Assembly (NCBI GenBank): GCA_965227145.1
Contig: OZ245730.1
Span: 1,736,001 to 1,800,000 of the forward strand
Length of the DNA stretch: 64,000 nucleotides
Direction: 5' to 3'
Source of the DNA: JACKAQ01 sp965227145
GTDB taxonomy: Bacteria; Calditrichota; Calditrichia; RBG-13-44-9; J075
In this document: piece after piece, positions 1 through 8,228 of the stretch
Numbering within the stretch: the first letter of the stretch is position 1
How the letters are laid out: every line of letters starts with the position of its first letter
Notes under the pieces: generated by a model
The model's database searches: none
Seen by the model: only the letters and a program-made list of their open reading frames with translations
What the model was told of the DNA's origin: nothing
Translations under genes and position numbers: made by a program

Positions 1-2465
1 TGTTTTCATCGATGACATCGCGGACATTTTTGTTTGATGCGACCTATCAGGCGCTCAGTTTTATCGATAATTTTATAGAAAATGGTCAAAAATCAGTGGT
101 GGTGCTTTCCGACGGGCTCGATGTTGGCAGTTCGGTGAGTTATTCGCAGCTCGTGCAGCGGGCAACGGATATGAATATTCCACTCTATTTTATCGATTTC
201 AGCAGCCGGCGCGATCGCAACGACAAAGCCAAAGACCTGTCTTCGGATACCTACGGATTTTATGCCGCATCGAGCAATCCGAAGGAGCTTACCGATATTT
301 ATTTTCAGATACTTACGCAAATCAATAATCAGGTGATATTCGATGCGAAATATCCGGTTAGCGGCTCCGCGATTCCACCGAATGCTGAGTTGTCGATCAG
401 TATTTCCGACGAAAATGGCAGCGTTTCCGCACATCGGGAAATTGCGATTTCGGCGGACCGGGTGGAAACATTGCGGTTTCAGAATAGTTTGTCGGAACCG
501 CAGGAAATTGCGGCAATCGCCGCAAACGCCGCAGCGGATCGCGGCATTTATCGTGATGACAATTGGTTCAATCTGGGCGTCGCTGCCATTCGCGAAGGCA
601 ATTGGGACGCCGCCGAAACGGCGATCAATGCGCTCAAAAATTCCGGTGATGTGTTCGCTGCGGAGCGCGCCAAATTGCTGAACATTGAACGGGCCGAAGC
701 ACAGAACGATCCGCAACTGAACACGCTTTATGCGGATTATTATCGCGATCACAAACAGGGAATTTTTGTTGATAAGTTATTGTGGAAACTGATTTTATGG
801 CATGTCGATCAAAAAGATGAAGCAGCCGCAGAAAAATGGATCACTGTGCTGCGAAACGAGTATCCGTGGAGCAAATATTGCGATGACGCCATGATGTTAT
901 TAGCCGGAAAACAGCGCACCGCAAAAAATTACGCAGATGCAGAAAAGCTCTATCTGGATATCAAATTATTTTACGATCGCAGTGACCAGTACGGGCAAAG
1001 TTTGTTGAAATTATCGGATATGTATCTGGAAATCGGTGAATACGAAACTGCCGAAAATTTCCTGCTTTCGGTGGAAAACCAGTTTGATGAACTCGCCGAA
1101 GGCGGTGCGTTGTATCAAAATTTGGCGTTGAGCCAGTATTTGCAGAAAAAATATCTCGCAGCGGCGCGAACGGTGGACCGTTTTTCGCAGCGGCTGCCGG
1201 AATCCAGCGAGTTGGCGCGCTCCAAATTGTTGCAGGGCTCCATTTATGCCACAAATCTCAACCAGCCGGATGTGGGAAAAGATATTTTTGCGGGGTTATT
1301 TTCGGATGAATCGCTCGATGAGGCCATTCGGAATGAAGCAAAAGAAAAATACGATCAACTTAATTTTACCGGTGACATCGACGCGTTAGGCGAATTGGCG
1401 ATGAAACAACCGGAAGACCCATTGTTGCAAAAACTGATGCTCGAAAATGGCTGGACAGTCGGTGCGCAATTGCCGTTCCGGTTTCTGGAGTTTGCTGAAC
1501 AATTGATTGCGGATAAAGAATTGGATCCGGCGTTGCAAATTACAGCTGCTGTAATTCGGGAATATCCGGTTTTGGGCGTTCGCGACCGGGCGCTGCTTTT
1601 AGCGGCGCAAGCCTATTTATTGCAGGAAAATTATTCCGCGGAACACGAGATGTTGCTCACATTGCTGGATGAATTTCCGGGATCGAAACACCGGCTGACG
1701 GCGCAGCACCAACTTGCGATCAATTATTTGCAAATGCGCAACCAGCGAGACGCGTTGAGCACTTACGAATCGCTGCTCAGCGAAGCGGACGAATCATTTC
1801 CGGAATATGAAACTGCGCAGAAAGAATACCATGATTTGCTGCAAAAAGCGTTGATTTCCATTCGTGGCAACATTTTAAATGTTGATCCGAAAGACATCGG
1901 TACCGTGAATATTTCCGTTCACGAATTGCCGTCGGATAGCGTCGTAACTGTCGCAATGGTGAGCGATGGCGGTGATTACAGCGTCGGGCTGTCGCTGCGG
2001 AAACGGTACACGCTGATCGCCACCGCGCCGGGATATTTGCTGTTTACCGCCGATCTTGATTTTCGCGAACAACTTTCTGCCGACATCGTGGCGCAGGATA
2101 TTGCGTTAATTTCCATCGAAAAGGGGTCGCGGATTCCGCTGCAAAATATCGGATTCGATTTGAACAGCAGCACGCTCGATGGAGAATCGCTGCCGACGCT
2201 GCGGGCGATGGTGCGATTTTTGAAAGATAATCCCGATATCGAAGTTGAAATTGCCGGTCATACGGACAATCTGGGCGACCCGAATTTCAACAAAATGCTA
2301 TCGGTAAACCGTGCGCTGAGTGTTGCCCGATATTTGCTGGAAAACGGCATTTCGCTGAAAAATGTGACCACAAATGGCTACGCAGACACCGATCCGATTG
2401 CCGGAAATGATACGCAGGAGGGCAGGGCGATTAATCGCCGCGTTGAATTGCGGGTGATGAAGTAG
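1..2465 (+). CDS. vWA-TPR-OmpA domain protein, 5' partial
   Basis: The reading frame is open to the left edge, so the gene starts outside the window; the ATG at 12 is only the first internal one. The visible part has three blocks. Residues 1-110 look like the C-terminal half of a von Willebrand A domain (VVVLSDGLD, then IPLYFIDF). Residues about 170-620 are helical TPR-like repeats (for example WFNLGVAAIREGNWDAAETA). Residues about 700-817 form an OmpA/MotB-like peptidoglycan-binding domain with the diagnostic IEVEIAGHTDNLGD and NRRVELRV. OmpA-like domains hold proteins to peptidoglycan, so this is probably a periplasmic or outer-membrane scaffold with a metal-dependent adhesion module. A short beta-sandwich-like segment (residues 625-690) precedes the OmpA domain. 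The cellular role is unknown. The next gene is convergent, across a repeat-filled spacer. Confidence 0.85.
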   Translation, partial: FSSMTSRTFLFDATYQALSFIDNFIENGQKSVVVLSDGLDVGSSVSYSQLVQRATDMNIPLYFIDFSSRRDRNDKAKDLSSDTYGFYAASSNPKELTDIYFQILTQINNQVIFDAKYPVSGSAIPPNAELSISISDENGSVSAHREIAISADRVETLRFQNSLSEPQEIAAIAANAAADRGIYRDDNWFNLGVAAIREGNWDAAETAINALKNSGDVFAAERAKLLNIERAEAQNDPQLNTLYADYYRDHKQGIFVDKLLWKLILWHVDQKDEAAAEKWITVLRNEYPWSKYCDDAMMLLAGKQRTAKNYADAEKLYLDIKLFYDRSDQYGQSLLKLSDMYLEIGEYETAENFLLSVENQFDELAEGGALYQNLALSQYLQKKYLAAARTVDRFSQRLPESSELARSKLLQGSIYATNLNQPDVGKDIFAGLFSDESLDEAIRNEAKEKYDQLNFTGDIDALGELAMKQPEDPLLQKLMLENGWTVGAQLPFRFLEFAEQLIADKELDPALQITAAVIREYPVLGVRDRALLLAAQAYLLQENYSAEHEMLLTLLDEFPGSKHRLTAQHQLAINYLQMRNQRDALSTYESLLSEADESFPEYETAQKEYHDLLQKALISIRGNILNVDPKDIGTVNISVHELPSDSVVTVAMVSDGGDYSVGLSLRKRYTLIATAPGYLLFTADLDFREQLSADIVAQDIALISIEKGSRIPLQNIGFDLNSSTLDGESLPTLRAMVRFLKDNPDIEVEIAGHTDNLGDPNFNKMLSVNRALSVARYLLENGISLKNVTTNGYADTDPIAGNDTQEGRAINRRVELRVMK

Positions 2466-2500
2466 GGAGATGTTTTTTGAAAGTATGTGTTCAAAAAGCA

Positions 2501-2716
2501 AAGCGGAGCTTTTATTCAAATGTGCGTTCCAGGCGGGAGCCTGGAACGAGGGGCGAAAGTGAAGCGGAGCTTTTTTGAAAATGTGCGTTCCAGGCGGGAG
2601 CCTGGAACGAGGAGCGAAAACGGGAGCTTGGAACGAGGGGCGAAAACGGGAGCCTGGAACGAGAGCAGAAAACCCATTTACTCATCCACCCATTTACTCA
2701 TCCACCCATTTACCCA
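2501..2716. repeat. nested hairpin and tandem repeats
   Basis: A 61-bp period (AAGCGGAGCTTTT at 2501 and 2562) carries two copies of the hairpin GTTCCAGGC-GGGA-GCCTGGAAC (2526-2547 and 2587-2608). The second copy runs into a 26-bp tandem of three units (2595-2620, 2621-2646, 2647-2672, starting CGGGAGCYTGGAACGAG). A third tandem of 16-bp units (CCCATTTACTCATCCA) follows at about 2674-2716. The stretch separates two convergent genes and no gene is supported within it. Confidence 0.85.
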
Positions 2717-2724
2717 ATTGCCAA

Positions 2725-5700
2725 CTAATTTTGTCCGATCAGCGAAAAAGCAGCCCAATCACGCGGATGTGGATATTTCGCCAACGCATGCAATTGCGCT
2801 GCTTGCAGCGATCGTGATTTGTTGCCATCCGTTGCCAATTCCTCATAAAACTTGACCATTAAATATTGGGTGGCCTCGTCCGGCACTTTCCATAAACTGA
2901 CCATCAAACTGGATGTTCCGGCATACAAAAAGGACATGCTCAATCCCGCCAGTCCGTCGCTGGAAATATGCCCGAGCCCGGTTTCGCAGGCGCTGAGCAC
3001 CACCAGTTCTGCATTCAGCGGCAGCCCGAAAATTTCGGAAGTTGTCAAAATGCCGTTGGTTTCCACGGTTTCGCCGGTTTTGGCGAGCACCAGTCCGCAA
3101 CGCATGGGATCGCGAACCTGATACCCGTGGGTCGCAAAATGGAGATAATTTTGCACGCCGGCAATCCGCCGGAATTCCGCTTCGCTGGCGTTGCCGCCGA
3201 TCAGCGATAGCGCCTTCAGCGATTGCGCACCGCTTTCCTGCAACCCGATGCCGCCCGATTCATTCACCCGTTTTGCGATCAGCTCAACCTCGCGTTCCGC
3301 GCCGTAGAGTTGCGACCAGATCGCCGGATCGGGCATTTCCGGGTTGCCCAACAGCAGCAGCCACGGACGTTCGCGATTGAATTGCTCTCGGATTCGCGCG
3401 CGTGTAAACTTCAGTAATCCGACACTTGGCGCGGTTGCCAATACGTTGCGTTCGACCAGATATTTTTGTTGCGCATCAACCAGGCAGGCGAATGGGAACA
3501 CATACAAAATATCGTGGGGAATGATCATCAGCGATTCGTTCGGCGATTGTGGCAAATATTCCGCCACGGGCTGGATCAACAGTTCATCCAATTCGCGCAG
3601 TGCTTTCTGATATTTTTTACCGCCACCGGCGCCGGTTTGCAACACCTCCGCACCGCGCGACAATCCATCCGAAATACCCAAATTATTCCGCGCCTCGGAT
3701 ACCAGCCGGAACAGCGAATCCGCCGGAATATGTTGCACGGTTGCAAACAATTTTCCGTTCGGCTGGATCACCCACATCGCGATGCCGCCGGGCAAAATGT
3801 GATACATCAGCAGCGTTTGTTGCATTTCCCGGGCTTCGTTTTTGATTTCGCGCAGCCCCAAATCCGGCGCGCCTTCCGTGCTGCCGACCGTTCGCGCTGG
3901 AATTGCGATGCCCGCCGCCCATTTTTCCAGCAAATCGGTTTCGGCGGAACGGAAGCGATTGTTCGGCGTGTCCGAACTGGCCATCATCGGTTCCTGCACT
4001 TTTTTGAACAATTCCTCTGTGCGTTCGGTCGCGGATTGCCGTTTTTCGACAGACAACTGCGCCTCCAATTGCTGCCCCTGCAGCAAATCTTTCAGCGCGC
4101 GATTGCGCGATGCCTCGGAAATTTCCAACGCTTTTTCGTGATAACGCGTTTCCGGCTGGCGCATCAAATAGGCAATAAAATCGTCGTAAAGTGCTTGTTT
4201 ATTCTGCACTTCCAGATAATTGCGTTTCTGCGAAAAATTGACCAGATCACCGGCGATATCTTTCAGTGAGTTTATCGCATTGTCGAACATGCCCACCACC
4301 TGAAATTTCGGTGAGTCGTCGATGTTGGCATACGTCGCCGCCAGATTCCAGTACTGACGCCAAATGCTTTCTTTATCGTTGATCGATTCCGCAATTTCCA
4401 GCGACTGGTTGAAATGGTCAATCGCGGCATCGTAATTTTCCATCGACCGGAGTACCAGCCCTTTGCTGCCGAGCCAGATGCCAGCGTTGTATTCGTCGCC
4501 AATTTCCCGGGCGATGGCGATAGCACTGTCGTAATAGGCAATCGCTTTTTCCGGCTGCGATTGCTGCTGCCACACCTGCCCGATGCTGCCGAGGCGAATC
4601 TGCTCCTGCGATTTTGCGCCCAATTTCCGGGCGATCGCCAATGCATCGGTGTAGGTTTTCAGCGCGTCGTCGTATTTTTCATTCGAAAAATAGAACTCGC
4701 CGAGATTGCCCAACTGGAACAACTGGCTGCTCAAATCGCCGGTTGTGCGGGTGATGGTTGCGGCGCTGTCGAAATAGCTGAGCGCGCGCTGATAATCGCC
4801 TATCGTTTCGTACACCTGCCCGATGCTGCCGAGCCACACCGCTTCGTTGCTGCGATTGCCATTTTTTCGTGCGGTTGCCAATGCTTTTTCATAATTTTCG
4901 ATAGCCGTGGTGTAGTTGCCCATCGCATTGAACACCTGTCCCAAACTGCCGAGCCATAACCCGTCGTCGTCCGTTTGCGGCGTTTTATCGGCGATGGATT
5001 GCGCATCGTCGAGCAGCGTTCGGGCGCTGTCCAGCTTGCCGAGCGTTTTGTATGCCTGCCCGAGAATGCCCAGCCGCATGCCTTCGGCAAATCTGTTCCC
5101 GGCTTCGCGCGCCAGCGCCAGCGATTGATTGAGCAGCCCGAGCGCCGGTTTGGCATCCCCTTTGGCGAGCAACACTTGCGCTTTTGCCGCGATAAAATCC
5201 GCCATCGCAGCCGTATTTTCTGCGCTTTGCGAATAGCTGATCGCGCTGTCCAGATACGCCAGCGACCGCGAATAATCGCCCAACTGGCGATACAATTGCC
5301 CCAGATTCCCGAACCAAACGCCTTTATTTACCCGGTTTTCCGGCGCTCGCGGCAGGTTGAGCGCGGCAGTGTAATATTCGATGGCCTGCGGAATTTGCTG
5401 TTGCGATTCATAAATTTGACCCAACATCCCCAGCGAAATTTCAACCGTTTCAGCGTCGCCAATTTCCTGCGCGATGGTCAATGCGCTGTCGTAATGGGTG
5501 ATGGCGTTGGGGAAATCGCCGGAATCTTTGTAAATCTGCGCCAGATTACGTCGTGCCACCGATTGCCACTGGCGATTGCCTGTCTGATTGGCAGCATCGT
5601 TCATTGCCGAAAACGCATCGATCGCATCGGCCGTATTTCCCGACGAAACTGCCCAAATGCCCCGGAAATTAAGGATTCGCAACGTGTTGATTTCTTCGCG

Positions 5701-6207
5701 AACAACATCGTTGAGCGTTGCCGCCTGATCGAGCAATGCCGGAATTGCAGGATCGGATGCCGCAATTTTTTGCGCAACTTCGGTGAGCAGGTTTGTCAAT
5801 GCTGCGGATTTTTGCCGCAAATCGCGGTAATCGGATTCACTTTTTGCGTCCACTTTTTGGAGCAGGTAAAAGCTGTTTTGCAAAGGTAAAATTTCCGAAA
5901 TATCATTATTTCCCAACGGTTTCAGCGTTTTTGCAAATACCTGGGGAATGCTGTCTGTCCGCTGCCAGGGCAAATCGCCACCGGTCGCGGCAGTGGACGC
6001 GACAGAAAATTTTCGGGCTAATTTCTGGAACGTTTCGCCGTCGCGGAATCGCTGCACGATGTTTTCGGCCGTTTGCTGATCGGCAACCTGCAGCATGCGA
6101 AAACGGACATACGGCTGATCACCGCTGTTTTGGGCTGTCGCGATCAAACAAAAACCTGACAGGAAAATAGCGTAAATCAAAAATACGGAACGCAGCGTCG
6201 TTTTCAT
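2725..6207 (-). CDS. secreted PpiC-like/TPR/CHAT protease fusion
   Basis: 1160 aa from the ATG at 6207, which has a GAAAGGA ribosome site and opens a good signal peptide (MKTTLRSVFLIYAIFLSGF, cleavage near ATA-QN). Residues about 30-125 resemble a parvulin (PpiC) prolyl-isomerase domain, with A(E)NIVQRFRDGETFQKLARKFS and GGDLPW. Residues about 180-660 are at least ten TPR units of the Rapsyn/LGN type, many with WLGSIGQVYE and AISYY(D)SA. The last 330 residues are a CHAT (caspase HetF-associated with TPR) domain with the expected dyad: His1027 in NYLHFATHGY and Cys1074 in VVLSACETGLG. CHAT proteins are caspase-fold peptidases or their relatives. The TPR array would sense a partner, and the parvulin-like part is an unusual addition. 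Export suggests action in the periplasm or outside. An upstream in-frame start at 6264 would put a long tail before the signal peptide and is less likely. Confidence 0.9.
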   Translation of the reverse strand: MKTTLRSVFLIYAIFLSGFCLIATAQNSGDQPYVRFRMLQVADQQTAENIVQRFRDGETFQKLARKFSVASTAATGGDLPWQRTDSIPQVFAKTLKPLGNNDISEILPLQNSFYLLQKVDAKSESDYRDLRQKSAALTNLLTEVAQKIAASDPAIPALLDQAATLNDVVREEINTLRILNFRGIWAVSSGNTADAIDAFSAMNDAANQTGNRQWQSVARRNLAQIYKDSGDFPNAITHYDSALTIAQEIGDAETVEISLGMLGQIYESQQQIPQAIEYYTAALNLPRAPENRVNKGVWFGNLGQLYRQLGDYSRSLAYLDSAISYSQSAENTAAMADFIAAKAQVLLAKGDAKPALGLLNQSLALAREAGNRFAEGMRLGILGQAYKTLGKLDSARTLLDDAQSIADKTPQTDDDGLWLGSLGQVFNAMGNYTTAIENYEKALATARKNGNRSNEAVWLGSIGQVYETIGDYQRALSYFDSAATITRTTGDLSSQLFQLGNLGEFYFSNEKYDDALKTYTDALAIARKLGAKSQEQIRLGSIGQVWQQQSQPEKAIAYYDSAIAIAREIGDEYNAGIWLGSKGLVLRSMENYDAAIDHFNQSLEIAESINDKESIWRQYWNLAATYANIDDSPKFQVVGMFDNAINSLKDIAGDLVNFSQKRNYLEVQNKQALYDDFIAYLMRQPETRYHEKALEISEASRNRALKDLLQGQQLEAQLSVEKRQSATERTEELFKKVQEPMMASSDTPNNRFRSAETDLLEKWAAGIAIPARTVGSTEGAPDLGLREIKNEAREMQQTLLMYHILPGGIAMWVIQPNGKLFATVQHIPADSLFRLVSEARNNLGISDGLSRGAEVLQTGAGGGKKYQKALRELDELLIQPVAEYLPQSPNESLMIIPHDILYVFPFACLVDAQQKYLVERNVLATAPSVGLLKFTRARIREQFNRERPWLLLLGNPEMPDPAIWSQLYGAEREVELIAKRVNESGGIGLQESGAQSLKALSLIGGNASEAEFRRIAGVQNYLHFATHGYQVRDPMRCGLVLAKTGETVETNGILTTSEIFGLPLNAELVVLSACETGLGHISSDGLAGLSMSFLYAGTSSLMVSLWKVPDEATQYLMVKFYEELATDGNKSRSLQAAQLHALAKYPHPRDWAAFSLIGQN

Positions 6208-6618
6208 GCGAATCCTTTCGGCGATAATTATTGCAGTTATATTTTTAGCGAATTTGCATCGCACGGAAGATTGGTAAATGAGTATTATCCATAAAACTTA
6301 CGAAAGATTTTTGTTTCAGGCAAACCATAGTTGGGCGTTTCCAACTGATGCAAAATTGCGGCATAGCGGAAAATGTTTGCATATTTCAGTAAATTTCGCT
6401 AATCTTCGTAACTTCAGAAAAAATAGTAGTTAACGAAATTTTTCACAGTGGTTCTAAGCCAATTACACCGACACCTGATTTGACTTTTGCGCTTTTCAAA
6501 AATGAGATTTTTTAGATAAAATCTACTCCAACTTAATACACGTTCATTCATTGCAACCCATTAACCGTTGTAATAAACAGGACAAATATTCGCACACCAT
6601 TTCCGGAGGAAACGGACG
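6208..6618. other. divergent intergenic region
   Basis: 411 bp between the divergently transcribed CHAT and patatin genes. It must carry promoters for both. A TTGACT at 6480-6485 and an AT-rich TAAAAT at 6517-6522 point toward the patatin gene, but their spacing is too long for a normal sigma-70 pair, so no promoter is called. No gene or repeat seen. Confidence 0.4.
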
Positions 6619-8142
6619 ATGAATTTGCTAAAATTTATTTATGGCTGGCTCAAACGATTGCCGTGGCGATTTTCGGTTGGGCTGGTGGTTTCGCTGCTGC
6701 TGTGGCTGGTGGTTATTTCTACCATTCTGAAATATTTTGAATTGCGCACCATCGCGGAAGCGATTACGAAAATCACGTTCACCAGTTCCCTTGCCCAAAC
6801 CGCGTTTTCCGGTGAGTTGGAATATGTGTTTGGTGTGATTCCTGTGTTTTTCGAAGGATTGGTTGTGGTGCTCATTACGCTGGCTGGATTGGTGGTCAGT
6901 TACAACGTTGCGGCGGTATTCAACCAAAAAGCCCGGTTTAAGCCGCAAGTTGATGTGCACGATCCGGCGCAACCAACACCCGGAAAAAGCACGATTTTGC
7001 AGGAATTTGTGGAAAAATACGGTATTCAGGATTTGCGGATCGGGATTATCAACGCGGGCGGCGGTGCAAAAGGCGCGTATCAGGCCGGCGCGCTGAAAGC
7101 GATTTACGAATTTCTCGAAGAAAATAACGCGCTCGACAAAGTGAAAATGATTGCCGGAACGTCCATCGGGTCGTGGAATTCCATGTTTTGGCTGGCGGGA
7201 TTGGTAAAACCACCCGCAACAGGGGAAATGAGCGCTCACGAAAAATGGTGGAAATCGGTGAGTATCAAAGGATTGGTGGATTTTGCCAATTATTTTCCGC
7301 TGGCGAAAAATTCTTTTTTGCACACAACGCCGTGGCAGGAAACGTTTCTGGATATTTTCAAAAATCACCCGTCCGTGCAGCAATATTTGATGAAACATTT
7401 GTTTGACGATCCCGATAAAGCGATGCATTTTTACCTCACCCGTTCCAACGTGGAATCGGGGAAGCTGGAATTTGCTACCAATAATGCATCGCTGCCAAAA
7501 ATGGAGCGCACCAAATGGCAGCGCGGAAAAGCCGTCGGAAAAGAGCCGGTTGTGCCGCCGGAGGAATACGAGCTGATTCAAAAAGGTGACGAGGCGGATG
7601 CGCTGGAGCGCATGAAAATGGCCGTTTTCGCGTCGATGGATTTACCGCCGATGTTCCCGTATATGGAAATTGACCAAAAATATTTTGAAGATGGCGGCGT
7701 AGTGGACAATTTGCCGCTGCGTTTCGGTGCCGGAATTGAGAAGTGTAACCTGTTGTTTGTGCTGCCCTTAAATGCATCATTTCATGCGGAGGCGGATCAC
7801 AAATCGGTGTTCAAACGGCTGTTCCGGGTGATGAACATCCGGCAGGGCGTACTCGAACGCGAATCCATGAAAATCACCCGATTGTATAATGAAAAAGCAC
7901 GGTTGAGCAATCCCCAAAATCCGGCGCTGGTTTCGTTATTCACGATTTGCCCGAACCAGCCGCTGGTTATCGAGACATCCGAATTGTGGAAAACCGATGA
8001 AGCGGGGCAGGCGTTCGACCTGATGTACGAAGCCACCAAAAAGGAAATTCACAACAATTTTATGGAATTGGCAGACCCGGATTGGTTGCGGATGGCGTTG
8101 GTGAATCCCGACGGAACGGTGGAATATCGCGAAGATTTTTGA
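6619..8142 (+). CDS. membrane-anchored patatin-like phospholipase
   Basis: 507 aa, preceded by a strong CCGGAGGAAACGG ribosome site. Two hydrophobic segments (residues about 17-40 and 66-92) anchor the N-terminus, then a patatin domain spans about 135-400. The oxyanion motif is INAGGGAKGAYQAGAL, the nucleophile elbow is GTSIGS (G-x-S-x-G), and the catalytic Asp lies in DGGVVDNLPL. Patatins are Ser-Asp dyad lipid acyl hydrolases that act on phospholipids or acylglycerols. The N-terminal membrane pair suggests action at the inner membrane with the catalytic part on one face. The gene is followed at 86 bp by a secreted caspase-like gene on the same strand, so the two may be co-expressed; whether they work together cannot be told from sequence. 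Confidence 0.9.
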   Translation: MNLLKFIYGWLKRLPWRFSVGLVVSLLLWLVVISTILKYFELRTIAEAITKITFTSSLAQTAFSGELEYVFGVIPVFFEGLVVVLITLAGLVVSYNVAAVFNQKARFKPQVDVHDPAQPTPGKSTILQEFVEKYGIQDLRIGIINAGGGAKGAYQAGALKAIYEFLEENNALDKVKMIAGTSIGSWNSMFWLAGLVKPPATGEMSAHEKWWKSVSIKGLVDFANYFPLAKNSFLHTTPWQETFLDIFKNHPSVQQYLMKHLFDDPDKAMHFYLTRSNVESGKLEFATNNASLPKMERTKWQRGKAVGKEPVVPPEEYELIQKGDEADALERMKMAVFASMDLPPMFPYMEIDQKYFEDGGVVDNLPLRFGAGIEKCNLLFVLPLNASFHAEADHKSVFKRLFRVMNIRQGVLERESMKITRLYNEKARLSNPQNPALVSLFTICPNQPLVIETSELWKTDEAGQAFDLMYEATKKEIHNNFMELADPDWLRMALVNPDGTVEYREDF

Positions 8143-8228
8143 TCGATTGTGACGATTGCAAAATTTTCCGGTTGAGCGATGCGTATATTTGCTCAACCAA
8201 AGAGATGAAAAATAAAACGGTTCAACCG

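Noticed and set aside
3466..4269. Long plus-strand open frame inside the CHAT gene
   Set aside because: It is the complement of a well-supported minus-strand gene; composition (many Arg, Phe, Gln) is typical of an antisense shadow.
6264..6264. Upstream start for the CHAT protein
   Set aside because: It adds 19 residues before a complete signal peptide; the ATG at 6207 has the ribosome site.
6480..6522. Sigma-70 promoter for the patatin gene
   Set aside because: The -35-like TTGACT and -10-like TAAAAT are 31 bp apart, which is too far.
8082..8228. Upstream start for the C14 caspase within the patatin gene
   Set aside because: The extra residues precede the signal sequence and overlap the patatin coding end.
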